64,000 bases of DNA from Kribbella aluminosa (GTDB lineage: Bacteria > Actinomycetota > Actinomycetes > Propionibacteriales > Kribbellaceae): the NCBI RefSeq assembly GCF_017876295.1, contig NZ_JAGINT010000001.1:496001-560000 (forward strand). Reading direction: 5' to 3'. The notes beneath the pieces were generated by a model. It was given only the letters and a program-made list of their open reading frames with translations. It was not told the DNA's origin and made no database searches. Both the position numbers and the translations under genes were made by a program. Positions 53,356 to 63,703 of the stretch are shown here, piece by piece; positions within the stretch are counted from its first letter, which is position 1, and each line of letters opens with the position of its first letter.

Positions 53356-54656
53356 TGGCGCTCGCGGTACCTGACGCAGGGGTCGGGCACGACCCCTGGT
53401 GGGTGATCCTGATCAAGGTGCTGTTCATCTTCGTGTTCCTGGTGGTGCTGACGCTCTTCAACATCTGGTGGGAACGCCGGGTCGTCGCGCGGATGCAGCA
53501 CCGGATCGGCCCCAACGTGCACGGACCCTTCGGTCTGCTGCAGTCGCTGGCCGACGGCGTGAAGCTGATGCTGAAGGAAGACCTGATGCCCCGGGGCGTC
53601 GACAAGGTGGTCTTCCTGCTGGCGCCCGCGATGGTCGCGATCCCGGCCTTCCTCACCTTCGCGGTGATCCCGTTCGGGCCGACGGTGCGGATCCCCTGGA
53701 CCGACACCTACACCCGGCTGCAGCTCACCGACCTGCCGGTCTCGGTGCTGTACGTGATGGCGATCGCCTCGATCGGCATCTACGGCATCGTGCTCGGCGG
53801 CTGGTCGTCGAACTCGACGTACTCGCTGCTCGGCGGTCTGCGCTCCAGCGCCCAGATGATCTCGTACGAGGTCGCGATGGGCCTGGCGCTGGTCACGGTG
53901 TTCCTGTTCGCCGGCTCGCTGTCCACCTCGGAGATCGTGGCCGCGCAGGGGCACCAGACCGTGCACTGGTTCGGGGCGTCGATCCCGCTGCCCGGGTGGT
54001 ACGGGTTCCTGCTGTTCCCGTCGTTCGTGATCTACGTGATCTCGATGGTCGGCGAGACGAACCGGGCGCCGTTCGACCTCCCGGAGGCCGAGGGCGAGCT
54101 GGTCGCGGGCTTCCTGACCGAGTACTCCTCGATCAAGTACGCGATGTTCTTCCTGGCGGAGTACATCAACATGGCGACCGTGTCCGCGCTGGCCACCACG
54201 CTGTTCCTGGGCGGCTGGCGGGCCCCGTGGCCGATCTCGATCTGGGACGGCGCGAACTCCGGCTACTGGCCGGTGCTGTGGTTCATGGGCAAGCTGATGT
54301 GCTTCATCTTCTTCTACATCTGGCTGCGCGGAACGCTGCCGCGACTGCGCTACGACCAGTTCATGAAGCTCGGCTGGAAGATCCTGATCCCGGTCTCGCT
54401 GGTCTGGATCCTGCTGGTCGCCACCGTCCGGGCGGTCGGCCGGGAGACGAACTTCAGCCGGACCACGCTGCTGGTCGCGGCCGCGATCGTGCTGGTGATC
54501 GCGATCGTCAGCATGTTCGTCCCGGCCAAGCCCAAGCCCGAAGAGCCTGAGGTTGCCGACGGCAAGGACTTCGACGCCTTCGCCGGCGGCTTCCCGGTGC
54601 CACCCCCGATGGCCGTCACCACTCCGAGCCGAAGCGAGGAAGCCAGAAATGGCTAG
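53352..54656 (+). CDS. nuoH: NADH-quinone oxidoreductase subunit H
   Basis: This encodes 434 residues with eight core membrane helices. The signature is [36 protein letters not shown] near the N-terminus, followed by [13 protein letters not shown] and [26 protein letters not shown], which bears the conserved acids of the quinone entry and proton path. A long polar C-terminal tail (about 395-434) is extra relative to proteobacterial NuoH. It anchors the peripheral arm. The 3' end overlaps nuoI by 8 bp. Confidence 0.96.
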   Translation: MMALAVPDAGVGHDPWWVILIKVLFIFVFLVVLTLFNIWWERRVVARMQHRIGPNVHGPFGLLQSLADGVKLMLKEDLMPRGVDKVVFLLAPAMVAIPAFLTFAVIPFGPTVRIPWTDTYTRLQLTDLPVSVLYVMAIASIGIYGIVLGGWSSNSTYSLLGGLRSSAQMISYEVAMGLALVTVFLFAGSLSTSEIVAAQGHQTVHWFGASIPLPGWYGFLLFPSFVIYVISMVGETNRAPFDLPEAEGELVAGFLTEYSSIKYAMFFLAEYINMATVSALATTLFLGGWRAPWPISIWDGANSGYWPVLWFMGKLMCFIFFYIWLRGTLPRLRYDQFMKLGWKILIPVSLVWILLVATVRAVGRETNFSRTTLLVAAAIVLVIAIVSMFVPAKPKPEEPEVADGKDFDAFAGGFPVPPPMAVTTPSRSEEARNG

Positions 54657-55212
54657 TGTCAAAGAGTCCCTCTGGGACCCGGTAGCCGGTTTCGGCGTCA
54701 CCTTCCGGACGATGTTCCGGAAGGTGTTCACCGAGCAGTACCCGTTCGAGAAGAAGCCGACCGCGCCCCGGTTCCACGGCCGGCACCAGCTGAACCGCTG
54801 GCCGGACGGGCTGGAGAAGTGCATCGGCTGTGAGCTGTGCGCGTGGGCCTGCCCCGCGGACGCGATCTACGTCGAGGGCGCCTCCAACACCGACAACACG
54901 GCGGGCGGCTCCGGCCGCTTTTCGCCGGGCGAGCGGTACGGCCGGGTGTACCAGATCAACTACCTGCGCTGCATCCTCTGCGGGCTGTGCATCGAGGCGT
55001 GCCCGACCCGGGCGCTGACGATGACCAACGAGTACGAGCTGGCCGACACCAGCCGCGAGTCCCTCATCTACGAGAAGAAGGACCTGCTGGCGCCGCTGCT
55101 CCCCGGTATGCAGGAGCCGCCGCACGAGATGCAGCTCGGCAAGACCGAGAAGGACTACTACCTCGGTCTCACCGGCGCCGCCTCGCGCTCCGAGGGGAGT
55201 GACACGAAGTGA
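54649..55212 (+). CDS. nuoI: NADH-quinone oxidoreductase subunit I
   Basis: This encodes 187 residues from ATG 54649, just inside the nuoH end. Two classical 4Fe-4S motifs hold clusters N6a and N6b: [16 protein letters not shown] and [34 protein letters not shown] is the usual lead-in and [19 protein letters not shown] follows. It links the electron path from NuoG to NuoB. Confidence 0.97.
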   Translation: MASVKESLWDPVAGFGVTFRTMFRKVFTEQYPFEKKPTAPRFHGRHQLNRWPDGLEKCIGCELCAWACPADAIYVEGASNTDNTAGGSGRFSPGERYGRVYQINYLRCILCGLCIEACPTRALTMTNEYELADTSRESLIYEKKDLLAPLLPGMQEPPHEMQLGKTEKDYYLGLTGAASRSEGSDTK

Positions 55213-56012
55213 TCGGTCTCGTCACCGGCCCGCAGGTCGCGTTCTGGCTGCTGGCCCCGGTCATGATCCTGGCCGCGATCGGCATGGTGCTGGTCCGCAA
55301 GGCGGTGCACTCGGCGCTGCTGCTGGCGACCGTGATGATCTGCCTGGCGGTGCAGTACGCCGCACAGGACGCACCGTTCCTGTTCGCCGTACAGATCATC
55401 GTCTACACCGGCGCGATCCTGATGCTGTTCCTGTTCGTGCTGATGCTGGTCGGCGTCGACGCGTCCGACTCGCTGGTCGAGACCATCCGCGGTCAGCGGC
55501 TGCTGGCCGGGATCGCGTTCCTGGGCTTCGGCACCCTGCTGGTCGCTGCGGTCGGCAACGCGATCTACGGGAACCCGACCGGCCTCGCCGACGCGCAGCC
55601 GGACGGTAACCCGAAGGGCATCGCGCAACTGCTGTTCGGCAAGTACGTGTTCGCCTTCGAGGTCACCTCGGCGCTGCTGATCACCGCGGCGATGGGCGCG
55701 ATGATGCTGGCGCACCGCGAGCGGCTGACCAAGAAGAAGACGCAGCGCGACCACGCCGAGGAGCGGATCCGCAAGTACGCCGAACAGGGCATCCACCCCG
55801 GCCCGCTGCCGACCCCCGGCGTGCTGGCCCGGCACAACGCCGTCGACACCCCGGCCCTGCTGCCGGACGGGTCGATCGCACCGACCTCGGTTTCGCGTGT
55901 GCTCCAGGCACGTGGCACCGTGTTCCCCGAAGCCGAGGAGCGCGCGGACGTCGAAGAGGTCCGCGCGCTCACCAACGACGGCGAGTATCCGCTCGAGGAG
56001 GAGAACAAGTGA
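55209..56012 (+). CDS. nuoJ: NADH-quinone oxidoreductase subunit J
   Basis: This encodes 267 residues from GTG 55209 (overlap with nuoI). Five membrane helices occupy the first 180 residues, with [33 protein letters not shown], the helix with a pi-bulge thought to couple electron and proton movement. A hydrophilic C-terminal tail of about 90 residues is longer than in E. coli. Confidence 0.95.
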   Translation: MIGLVTGPQVAFWLLAPVMILAAIGMVLVRKAVHSALLLATVMICLAVQYAAQDAPFLFAVQIIVYTGAILMLFLFVLMLVGVDASDSLVETIRGQRLLAGIAFLGFGTLLVAAVGNAIYGNPTGLADAQPDGNPKGIAQLLFGKYVFAFEVTSALLITAAMGAMMLAHRERLTKKKTQRDHAEERIRKYAEQGIHPGPLPTPGVLARHNAVDTPALLPDGSIAPTSVSRVLQARGTVFPEAEERADVEEVRALTNDGEYPLEEENK

Positions 56013-56308
56013 CCACCGAGCCGTACATCGTGCTCGCGGCGATCCTGTTCAGTATCGGTGCGCTCGGCGTGCTGGTCCGCCGGAACGCGATCGTCGTCTT
56101 CATGTGCGTCGAGCTGATGCTGAACGCGACCAACCTCGCGTTCGTCAGCTTCGCCCGCCAGCACGGCAACCTCGACGGCCAGATCGCCGCCTTCTTCGTG
56201 ATGGTGGTGGCCGCGGCCGAGGTGGTTATCGGGCTGGCCATCATCATGGCCATCTTCCGCACCCGTCGCTCGGCCTCGGTCGACGACGCCAACCTGCTCA
56301 AGTACTGA
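56009..56308 (+). CDS. nuoK: NADH-quinone oxidoreductase subunit K
   Basis: This encodes 99 residues from GTG 56009, overlapping nuoJ by 4 bp. Three membrane helices include the conserved glutamates in [19 protein letters not shown] and [21 protein letters not shown], which form part of the proton path. The length is the usual one for NuoK/ND4L. Confidence 0.97.
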   Translation: MTTEPYIVLAAILFSIGALGVLVRRNAIVVFMCVELMLNATNLAFVSFARQHGNLDGQIAAFFVMVVAAAEVVIGLAIIMAIFRTRRSASVDDANLLKY

Positions 56309-56319
56309 GGTAAGCACCG

Positions 56320-58188
56320 ATGAGTCATGAGCTGACGTGGCTGCTGGTCGCGGTACCGGCTGTGTCCGCGGCGATCCTGCTGCTCGGTGGCAAGGCCACC
56401 AACGCCTGGGGTCACCTGCTGGGCACACTGGCGCCGGTGATCTCCTTCGCCTTCGGCGTCGTGCTGTTCTTCCAGATGCAGGGCAAGCCGAGCGACGAGC
56501 GATCGACGACGGTCAGGCTGTTCGAATGGTTCTCGGTCGGCCAGATCAAGGTCGACTTCACCCTGCTGATCGACCCGCTGTCGATCCTGTTCGTGCTGCT
56601 GATCACCGGTGTGGGTTCGCTGATCCACATCTACTCGATCGGCTACATGGAGCACGACCCGCGGCGGCGCCGGTTCTTCGGGTACCTGAACCTGTTCATC
56701 GCCTCGATGCTGCTGCTGGTGCTGGCCGCCGACTACCTGCTGGTCTTCGTCGGCTGGGAGGGCGTCGGTCTGGCGTCGTACCTGCTGATCGGCTTCTGGC
56801 AGCACAAGAACTCGGCAGCGGTCGCCGCGAAGAAGGCGTTCGTGGTGAACCGGGTCGGTGACATCGGCCTCTCGCTCGCGGTGATGAGCATGTGGGCGCT
56901 GTTCGGCTCGTCGGCCTTCTCCACGGTGAACGCCGGTGCCGGGCACCTGTCGAAGACCTGGGCCACACTGCTCGGCCTGATGCTGCTGCTGGCCGCCTGC
57001 GGCAAGTCCGCGCAGGTGCCGCTGCAGTCCTGGCTGCTGGACGCGATGGAAGGCCCGACCCCGGTGTCGGCGCTGATCCACGCGGCGACCATGGTCACCG
57101 CGGGCGTCTACCTGGTGGTCCGCTCGCACGCGATCTACGCGGTCACCGACGCGGCGTCGACGGCGGTGGTGATCGTCGGTACGGTCACCGCGCTCGCCGG
57201 TGCGATCATCGGTTGCGCCAAGGACGACATCAAGAAGGCGCTGGCCGGTTCGACGATGAGCCAGATCGGCTACATGATGCTCGCCGCCGGCCTCGGGCCG
57301 GTCGGGTACGTGTTCGCGATCTTCCACCTGCTCACGCACGGCTTCTTCAAGGCCAATATGTTCCTCGGCGCCGGCTCGGTGATGCACGGCATGAACGACG
57401 ACGTGAACATGCGGCACTACGGAGCCCTGCGGACGCCGATGAAGATCACCTTCGTCACGTTCGCGTTCGGCTACCTGGCGATCCTCGGCATCCCGCCGTG
57501 GGCCGGCTTCTTCAGCAAGGACAAGATCATCGAGGCCGCGTTCGCGGACAACACGGTGATCGGCCTGTGCGCGTTGCTCGGCGCCGGCATCACCGCGTTC
57601 TACATGTCGCGGGTGATGCTGATGACGTTCTTCGGCAAGAAGCGCTGGGCCGAGGACGTGCACCCGCACGAGTCGCCCAAGGTGATGACGTGGCCGCTGA
57701 TCATCCTGGCCGCGCTCTCGCTCGGCGGCGGCGCGCTGTACTTCGCCGGCCACTGGATCGTGAACTGGCTCGCGCCGATCGTCGGGCACGAGGAGGCGCA
57801 CCCGCCGCTGAACGCGACGGTGATGACGATCATCACCCTCGCGGTGGTCGCGGTGGGTATCGCGATCGCGGTGCTGATGTACCGCCGGGACATCCCGCGG
57901 GAGGCTCCGGCCGGTTCGCCGGTCACCACGTTCGCGCGGCGTGACCTGTACGGCGACGCGCTCAACGAGGCAGTCTTCATGCGTCCCGGGCAGTACCTGA
58001 CCCGGACGCTGGTCTGGCTCGACAACCGGGGCGTCGACGGCCTGGTCAACGGGCTGGCCGCACTCTTCGGCGGACTGTCCGGCCGGCTCCGCCGGTTCCA
58101 GACGGGCTTCGTCCGCTCGTATGCACTCAGCATGGTCTTCGGCGCCGCATTCGTGGTCGTCGCCCTCCTCGCGGTGAGGTTGTCGTGA
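56320..58188 (+). CDS. nuoL: NADH-quinone oxidoreductase subunit L
   Basis: This encodes 622 residues, the distal antiporter-like proton-pumping subunit with about 16 helices. Signatures are [21 protein letters not shown], with the key Glu, [37 protein letters not shown], with the channel Lys and loop His, and [30 protein letters not shown] and the C-terminal lateral helix region follow. It overlaps nuoM by 4 bp. Confidence 0.97.
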   Translation: MSHELTWLLVAVPAVSAAILLLGGKATNAWGHLLGTLAPVISFAFGVVLFFQMQGKPSDERSTTVRLFEWFSVGQIKVDFTLLIDPLSILFVLLITGVGSLIHIYSIGYMEHDPRRRRFFGYLNLFIASMLLLVLAADYLLVFVGWEGVGLASYLLIGFWQHKNSAAVAAKKAFVVNRVGDIGLSLAVMSMWALFGSSAFSTVNAGAGHLSKTWATLLGLMLLLAACGKSAQVPLQSWLLDAMEGPTPVSALIHAATMVTAGVYLVVRSHAIYAVTDAASTAVVIVGTVTALAGAIIGCAKDDIKKALAGSTMSQIGYMMLAAGLGPVGYVFAIFHLLTHGFFKANMFLGAGSVMHGMNDDVNMRHYGALRTPMKITFVTFAFGYLAILGIPPWAGFFSKDKIIEAAFADNTVIGLCALLGAGITAFYMSRVMLMTFFGKKRWAEDVHPHESPKVMTWPLIILAALSLGGGALYFAGHWIVNWLAPIVGHEEAHPPLNATVMTIITLAVVAVGIAIAVLMYRRDIPREAPAGSPVTTFARRDLYGDALNEAVFMRPGQYLTRTLVWLDNRGVDGLVNGLAALFGGLSGRLRRFQTGFVRSYALSMVFGAAFVVVALLAVRLS

Positions 58189-59708
58189 ACATCGGTTGGC
58201 TGACCCTGTTACTGCTCCTGCCGTTCGTCGGGGCCATCGCGACGATGCTGGTGCCGAAGGCGAAGGCACTGACGGCCAAGCAGGTCGCGCTCGGGTTCTC
58301 GCTCGTGACGCTGGTACTGACCGTCGTCGTCGCGATCGGGTACCACCGCAACGGCGCGGCGGACTACGCCGAGACGCACACCTGGATCAAGGCGTTCGGC
58401 GCGCACTACGCGCTCGGCCTGGACGGTCTCGGCATCGTCATGGTGGTGCTGACCGCGCTGCTGAGCCCGATCGTGATCATCGCGTCCTGGAACGACGCCT
58501 CCCACGGCCGCTGGTCGGAGAAGTCGTTCTTCGCCTGGATCCTCGGCCTGGAGGCACTGTCGATCGGCGTCTTCTCCGCCACCGACGTGTTCCTCTTCTA
58601 CGTGCTGTTCGAGGCCACGCTGATCCCGATGTACTTCCTGATCGGCGGCTTCGGCGGCCCGCAGCGTTCGTACGCCGCGGTGAAGTTCCTGCTCTACTCG
58701 CTGCTCGGCGGTCTGCTGATGCTGGCGTCGGTCGTCGGCCTGTACGTCGTCTCCGCCAAGCACGGCGCCCCGTCGTACCTGCTGTCCGACATGGTGAAGC
58801 TGGACATCGGCCAGAACACCGAGCGCTGGCTGTTCCTCGGGTTCTTCTTCGCGTTCGCGGTGAAGGCGCCGATGGTGCCGTTCCACACCTGGCTGCCGGA
58901 CGCGGCCGGTGAGGCGACGCCGGGTACGTCGGTGCTGCTGGTCGGCATCCTGGACAAGATCGGCACCTTCGGGATGATCCGGTTCTGCCTGGGCCTGTTC
59001 CCGAACGCGTCCCAGTGGGCCACCCCGGTGATCCTGGTACTGGCGCTGATCTCGGTGCTGTACGGCGCGCTGCTGGCGATCGGCCAGACCGACATCAAGC
59101 GGCTGATCGCGTACACGTCGATCTCGCACTTCGGCTTCATCGTGATGGGGATCTTCGCGCTGACGTCGCAGGGCCTGACCGGGTCGACGCTGTACATGTT
59201 CAACCACGGTCTCTCCACCGCGGCGCTGTTCCTGGTCGCCGGGTACCTGATCTCCCGGCGCGGGTCCGCCCGGATCGCCGACTACGGCGGGGTCGAGAAG
59301 GTGGCACCGGTCCTGGCCGGGACGTTCCTGTTCGCCGGTTTGTCCAGCCTCGCGCTGCCCGGGCTGTCGCCGTTCATCTCCGAGTTCATGGTGCTGGCCG
59401 GGACCTTCAGCCGGCACAAGGTGATCGCGGTGATCGCGGTCCTCGGTATCGTGCTGGCCGCGCTGTACATCCTGCTGATGTACCAACGCACGATGACCGG
59501 CCCGGTCCGGGACGGGATCGAGAAGCTGAAGGACCTGAACCCGCGTGAGGTGCTGGCGATCGCACCGCTCGTGATCCTGATCATCGGGCTGGGCATCTTC
59601 CCGAAGCCGATCGTCGACATCATCAAGCCCGCGGTCGACTCGACCATGCAGCGGGTGGGCGTGACCGACAAGGCACCGCAGATCCCCGTGACGGAGGGAC
59701 AGAAGTGA
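58185..59708 (+). CDS. nuoM: NADH-quinone oxidoreductase subunit M
   Basis: This encodes 507 residues from GTG 58185. It is an antiporter-like proton channel: [23 protein letters not shown] has the essential Glu of helix 5, [46 protein letters not shown] has the channel Lys, and [21 protein letters not shown] follows. The C-terminal helices are complete. It overlaps nuoN by 4 bp. Confidence 0.97.
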   Translation: MNIGWLTLLLLLPFVGAIATMLVPKAKALTAKQVALGFSLVTLVLTVVVAIGYHRNGAADYAETHTWIKAFGAHYALGLDGLGIVMVVLTALLSPIVIIASWNDASHGRWSEKSFFAWILGLEALSIGVFSATDVFLFYVLFEATLIPMYFLIGGFGGPQRSYAAVKFLLYSLLGGLLMLASVVGLYVVSAKHGAPSYLLSDMVKLDIGQNTERWLFLGFFFAFAVKAPMVPFHTWLPDAAGEATPGTSVLLVGILDKIGTFGMIRFCLGLFPNASQWATPVILVLALISVLYGALLAIGQTDIKRLIAYTSISHFGFIVMGIFALTSQGLTGSTLYMFNHGLSTAALFLVAGYLISRRGSARIADYGGVEKVAPVLAGTFLFAGLSSLALPGLSPFISEFMVLAGTFSRHKVIAVIAVLGIVLAALYILLMYQRTMTGPVRDGIEKLKDLNPREVLAIAPLVILIIGLGIFPKPIVDIIKPAVDSTMQRVGVTDKAPQIPVTEGQK

Positions 59709-61294
59709 CCGCGATGTTGCTGCCGCTGGCGGACTTCACGAAGCCGACCATCGAGTACGGCGAACTGGCTCCGCTGTTCGTCGTCTTCGGTGCGGCTGCC
59801 GTCGGCGTCCTGGTCGAGGCGTTCCTGCCGCGGCCGCTGCGGCACCTGGTGCAGCTGTCGATCACGGTGGTCGCCGTGGTCGCGGCCGGCGTACTGACCG
59901 GCTTCGAGATGCACCGTGGCAAGGAACTGATCGCCGCCGAGGGCGCGATCGCGATCGACGGCCCGGCGCTGTTCACCTGGATCATCCTGCTGGCGCTGAC
60001 GCTGATCAGCGTGCTGCTGTTCGCCGAGCGGTCGATCGACGGCGGCCTGTCGGCGTTCGCCGGCCAGGCGGCCGCGGTACCGGGCTCGGACGCCGAGCGG
60101 GAGGGTACGGCGGCCCGCGTCGAGCACACCGAGATCTTCCCGCTGACGCTGTTCGCGGTCGGCGGCATGATGCTGTTCGCGGCGTCGAACGACCTGCTGA
60201 TCCTGTTCGTCGCGCTCGAGGTCTTCTCGCTGCCGCTGTACCTGCTCTGCGGCCTGGCCCGCCGTCGCCGGCTGATCTCGCAGGAAGCCGCGATGAAGTA
60301 CTTCCTGCTCGGCGCGTTCTCGTCGGCGTTCCTGCTGTTCGGGATCGCGCTGCTCTACGGGTACGCCGGCACGATGTCGCTCGGCGGGATCGCGGACGCG
60401 CTCGGCACCCAGACCGGCGGCGACACGATCCTGCTGGCCGGTACCGGTCTGCTCGGCGTCGGCCTGCTGTTCAAGGTCGGCGGCGTACCGTTCCACTCCT
60501 GGACCCCGGACGTGTACCAGGGCGCCCCGACGCCGGTCACCGGCTTCATGGCGGCCTGTACCAAGATCGCCGCGTTCGTCGGCCTGATGCGGGTCTTCTA
60601 CGTCGCGCTCGGCGGCACGCGCTGGGACTGGGCGCCGATGATGTGGATCATCGCGATCCTCACCATGGTGGTCGGTTCGATCGTCGCGATCACCCAGACC
60701 GACGTGAAGCGGATGCTGGCGTACTCGTCGATCGCGCACGCGGGCTTCCTGCTGACCGCGTTCGTCGGCCTCGCGCAGGCGGGCAGCGGCGTGCACAACG
60801 GGATCACCTCGACCCAGGCGGTGCTGTTCTACCTGGTGTCGTACGGCTTCCCGACGATCGGCGCGTTCGCGGTCGTCACGCTGGTCCGGGACGCTGGCGG
60901 CGAGGCGACGCACCTGTCCCGCTGGGCGGGCCTGGGCAAGAAGTCGCCGCTGCTGGCCGGGATCTTCGCGTTCTTCCTGCTGTCCTTCGCCGGTATTCCG
61001 CTGACCGCGGGCTTCACCGGCAAGTGGGCGGTCTTCAGCGCGGCCTGGAGCGGTGGCGCCTGGCCGCTGGTCGTCGTCGCAGTACTGTCCAGCCTGGTCG
61101 CCGCGTTCTTCTACATCCGCGTGATCGTGCTGATGTTCTTCTCCGACCTGCCGGCCGACGCGCCGGACGTGGCGCTGCCGGGCTGGCAGACCACGTCGGC
61201 GGTGGCGCTGGGTCTCGCCGCCACGGTGGTGCTCGGTCTGGTTCCCGGACCGGTGCTCGACCTGGCGGCCCGAGCTGGTGAGTTCATCCGTTGA
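59705..61294 (+). CDS. nuoN: NADH-quinone oxidoreductase subunit N
   Basis: This encodes 529 residues from GTG 59705. It is the third antiporter-like subunit: LLILFVALEVFSLPLYLLCGLARR, LFKVGGVPFHSWTPDVYQGAPTPVTGFMAACTKIAAF and DVKRMLAYSSIAHAGFLL. A loop of about 30 polar residues (around 110-140) between early helices is longer than in E. coli. The stop overlaps the following TTG start (TTGA), so the prenyl synthase is coupled to the complex I operon. Confidence 0.96.
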   Translation: MTAMLLPLADFTKPTIEYGELAPLFVVFGAAAVGVLVEAFLPRPLRHLVQLSITVVAVVAAGVLTGFEMHRGKELIAAEGAIAIDGPALFTWIILLALTLISVLLFAERSIDGGLSAFAGQAAAVPGSDAEREGTAARVEHTEIFPLTLFAVGGMMLFAASNDLLILFVALEVFSLPLYLLCGLARRRRLISQEAAMKYFLLGAFSSAFLLFGIALLYGYAGTMSLGGIADALGTQTGGDTILLAGTGLLGVGLLFKVGGVPFHSWTPDVYQGAPTPVTGFMAACTKIAAFVGLMRVFYVALGGTRWDWAPMMWIIAILTMVVGSIVAITQTDVKRMLAYSSIAHAGFLLTAFVGLAQAGSGVHNGITSTQAVLFYLVSYGFPTIGAFAVVTLVRDAGGEATHLSRWAGLGKKSPLLAGIFAFFLLSFAGIPLTAGFTGKWAVFSAAWSGGAWPLVVVAVLSSLVAAFFYIRVIVLMFFSDLPADAPDVALPGWQTTSAVALGLAATVVLGLVPGPVLDLAARAGEFIR

Positions 61295-62313
61295 GTCCGA
61301 CTCCGCTGCCGGCCGAGAGCCTGGGACTCGAGTTCGCCGATGCCGGCCTCGAGTCCCGGGTTCGCGCTGGGCTGGAGGCCGTCGAGCAGGTGCTGCGGGA
61401 CGCGAGCCAGTCCGAGGCGCCGTTCGTCACCGCCGCCGCCCAGAACGTCATGTTCGTCGGCGGCAAGCGGTTCCGGCCGCTGCTGGTGCTGATGGCGGCC
61501 GAGTTCGGCCCGGACCCGGCCGCGGTCGAGGTGGTGAAGGCCGCGGCGGTCGTCGAGCTGACACACGTCGCGACCCTGCACCACGACGACGTGATGGACG
61601 AGGCGGCGCTGCGCCGTGGTTCGGCGACGGCGAACGCCCGCTGGGACAACTCGATCGCGATCCTGTCCGGTGACTGGCTGTTCGCCCGGGCCTCCGACCT
61701 GGTCGCGGACCTCGGTCCCGAGGCGGTCCGGATCCAGGCGCGGACCTTCGGCCGGCTGGTCGAGGGGCAGATCCGGGAGACGCTGGGGGTCGGCGAAGGC
61801 CAGGACCCGCTCAAGCACTACCTGTCGGTGATCTCCGACAAGACCGGTTCGCTGTTCGCGACGTCGGTACTGTTCGGGGCCCGGTTCGCCGGCGCCTCGG
61901 AGGAGATCCAGCAGGCGCTGCAGACCTTCGCCGAGGAGATCGGCATGGCCTTCCAGCTCGCCGACGACATCCTTGACATCGCCTCCGAGTCCGACCAGTC
62001 CGGCAAGACTCCCGGCACCGATCTGCGTGAGGGCGTACCCACGCTCCCGGTGCTGATCTTCCGCGCCCAGGCCGATCCGGAGAACCCGACCGACGCGCGG
62101 CTGCTCGAACTGCTGGACTCGGACCTGTCCGACGACGCCCGCCTCGCGGAGACGCTGGACCTGCTCCGCGCGCACCCGTCGTTCCGCCAGGCCGAGGACG
62201 ACGTACGCCGCCGCGCCGCCGACGCCCGCAAACTTCTCAGCACCCTCCCCGAAGGCCCCGCCCGAGCCACCCTCGACGCCCTCTGCGACCTGGTAGTCAC
62301 CCGCTCCGTATAG
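61291..62313 (+). CDS. Long-chain polyprenyl diphosphate synthase
   Basis: This encodes 340 residues. TTG 61291 is taken as the start because it overlaps the nuoN stop (TTGA) and no ATG or GTG fits before the conserved region. Motifs are GGKRFRPLLVLM, the first Asp-rich motif LHHDDVMDEA (DDxxD), RRGSATANARWDNSIAILSGDWL, and the second, FQLADDILDI. Residues before the first motif (VVELTHVATL) are small or branched rather than bulky aromatics at every position, in keeping with a long-chain product. It most likely makes the menaquinone side chain that MenA attaches. Confidence 0.92.
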   Translation: MSPTPLPAESLGLEFADAGLESRVRAGLEAVEQVLRDASQSEAPFVTAAAQNVMFVGGKRFRPLLVLMAAEFGPDPAAVEVVKAAAVVELTHVATLHHDDVMDEAALRRGSATANARWDNSIAILSGDWLFARASDLVADLGPEAVRIQARTFGRLVEGQIRETLGVGEGQDPLKHYLSVISDKTGSLFATSVLFGARFAGASEEIQQALQTFAEEIGMAFQLADDILDIASESDQSGKTPGTDLREGVPTLPVLIFRAQADPENPTDARLLELLDSDLSDDARLAETLDLLRAHPSFRQAEDDVRRRAADARKLLSTLPEGPARATLDALCDLVVTRSV

Positions 62314-62349
62314 GTCCTGTCCGGTGATCCAGCCAGGACCTGGTCCTGG
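62312..62349 (+). terminator. Overlapping alternative hairpins after the complex I operon
   Basis: AGGTCCTG (62312-62319) pairs with CAGGACCT (62334-62341). The second arm, extended as CCAGGACC (62333-62340), also pairs with GGTCCTGG (62342-62349). The two stems exclude one another. The first overlaps the stop codon of the prenyl synthase gene. This may end the 17-kb operon. Confidence 0.6.
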
Positions 62350-62390
62350 CCCTGTGCGGTGCGGGGACTGTGTGCGATGCTGTGCCGACT

Positions 62391-63578
62391 ATGGGTAAGG
62401 CTGTGGATCAGGCTGTGCTGACTGTGGAGTCGTTGGCGCAGCGTGTGCTCGGGCGGTTGCCGGCGTTGACGGATCAGTTGGTGGCGACGATCTACGCGCA
62501 GAATCCGGCGTACCTGGAGCTGGACTCGGTGCCGCGGCAGGATCTGTGGCGGTCGTGTCATGACAACGTCGCACGGGTCGTGCAGATGATTGCCGGTGCC
62601 GACGACCGGTTCGACGCGGCGCAGGCGACCGGGCGGCGGCGGGCGGAGCAGCGGATGCCGCTGGACGACGTACTGAAGTCGTTCCGGCTCGGTGGGCGGT
62701 TGGTGTGGGAGGCGCTGATCGACGAGGCCCGGGCGCAGGGGACCGCCGAGTCCGAGGTGCTGCTGGACGTGGCCGGGAAGGTCTGGGAGGTCGTCGACCG
62801 GACGTCCTCGCAGGTGGCCACCGCGTACCACGCCGCCGAACGGTACCTGGTCCGCGCCGACGAGCAACGCCGCTCCACGCTCTGGGAAGGCCTGTTGCAG
62901 GGGCGGGCGAACCGCGCGTTCGTGCAGGACGCGGCCAGCGTTCTCGACGTACCGGTGAACGGCCCGTACGTCGTGGTGGCGATCGACAACCTCGTCGACG
63001 ACGACTGTACGACGACGTCGTTCGCGCGCAGGCTCGCCGGTGTCCGGGTGCCGTCCGCGTGGCAGGTCCGCCCGCAGACCGTCGTCGGATTGCTTGCCCT
63101 AGGCACCGAGCCCGCAGATGCGGTACTGCGGCTGCTGCGGCGGCTCGTAGATGCGCCTGCAGGACTGTCCGGCGTGGTCGCAGGTCTGGCGGAGGTGGAT
63201 GTCGCGTACCGGCAGGCGATGCTGGCCCGCCGTACCCTGATGCCCGGTCAGATCGACGTTGCGGCGTTGCCCGAACGCCTCCCCGAGGCGCTGCTGCTCA
63301 GCGCACCGGAGCTGGCCGACCAACTGGTCCGGGCCTGGCTGATGCCGTTGGCATCCACCTCGGCCCCGGAACGCGAGCTGTTACTGGATACTTTGGACAA
63401 GTGGGTCCTGTCCGCCGGTTCGGTTCGCCGTACGGCGGAGCTCGCGCACTGTCACCGCAACACGGTCATCAACCGCCTGCACAGGGTCGAGCAGATCACC
63501 GGCCGTGACATCACCGAGGACGGCTTCCAGTTGGAGCTTGGCCTTGCTCTCAAGGCTTTTCGGCTCTTTCCTGCGTGA
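62391..63578 (+). CDS. PucR/CdaR-type transcriptional regulator with RsbRD-like N-terminal domain
   Basis: This encodes 395 residues from ATG 62391 (MGKAVDQAVLTVESLAQ). The N-terminal helical domain (about 10-150: VLGRLPALTDQLVATIYAQNPAYLEL...MPLDDVLKSFRLGGRLVWEALIDEA) resembles the RsbR/RsbD N-terminal sensor fold. A GGDEF-like middle region follows, and the C-terminus has the PucR helix-turn-helix LLDTLDKWVLSAGSVRRTAELAHCHRNTVINRLHRVEQITGRDI. Such proteins often activate catabolic genes. The next gene is a molybdoenzyme subunit of the xanthine dehydrogenase family, so it may control it. Confidence 0.9.
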   Translation: MGKAVDQAVLTVESLAQRVLGRLPALTDQLVATIYAQNPAYLELDSVPRQDLWRSCHDNVARVVQMIAGADDRFDAAQATGRRRAEQRMPLDDVLKSFRLGGRLVWEALIDEARAQGTAESEVLLDVAGKVWEVVDRTSSQVATAYHAAERYLVRADEQRRSTLWEGLLQGRANRAFVQDAASVLDVPVNGPYVVVAIDNLVDDDCTTTSFARRLAGVRVPSAWQVRPQTVVGLLALGTEPADAVLRLLRRLVDAPAGLSGVVAGLAEVDVAYRQAMLARRTLMPGQIDVAALPERLPEALLLSAPELADQLVRAWLMPLASTSAPERELLLDTLDKWVLSAGSVRRTAELAHCHRNTVINRLHRVEQITGRDITEDGFQLELGLALKAFRLFPA

Positions 63579-63590
63579 CCGAACGGCCGG

Positions 63591-63607
63591 CTGTGCGTTG
63601 TGCACAG
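63591..63607. promoter_or_regulatory. Inverted repeat between the PucR-type and molybdoenzyme genes
   Basis: CTGTGC at 63591-63596 is repeated inverted as GCACAG at 63602-63607 with a 5-nt spacer. It begins 12 bp after the regulator gene and lies about 100 bp before the molybdoenzyme start, a plausible regulator site. Confidence 0.4.
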
Positions 63608-63703
63608 TGAAGGCGCCGAAAACCTGGGCATTGCGGCCATCCCGCAGCCTCGCGGCCGGTGCCAGACTGCGTTCCCAGCATTGCTCGAGCACGGAGGTCG
63701 CTG

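Noticed and set aside
51963..54824. A 953-codon antisense open frame across nuoG, nuoH and nuoI
   Set aside because: High G+C lowers stop frequency in antisense frames. The product is Arg/Ser/Pro-rich with no motif, while the opposite strand holds clear complex I genes.
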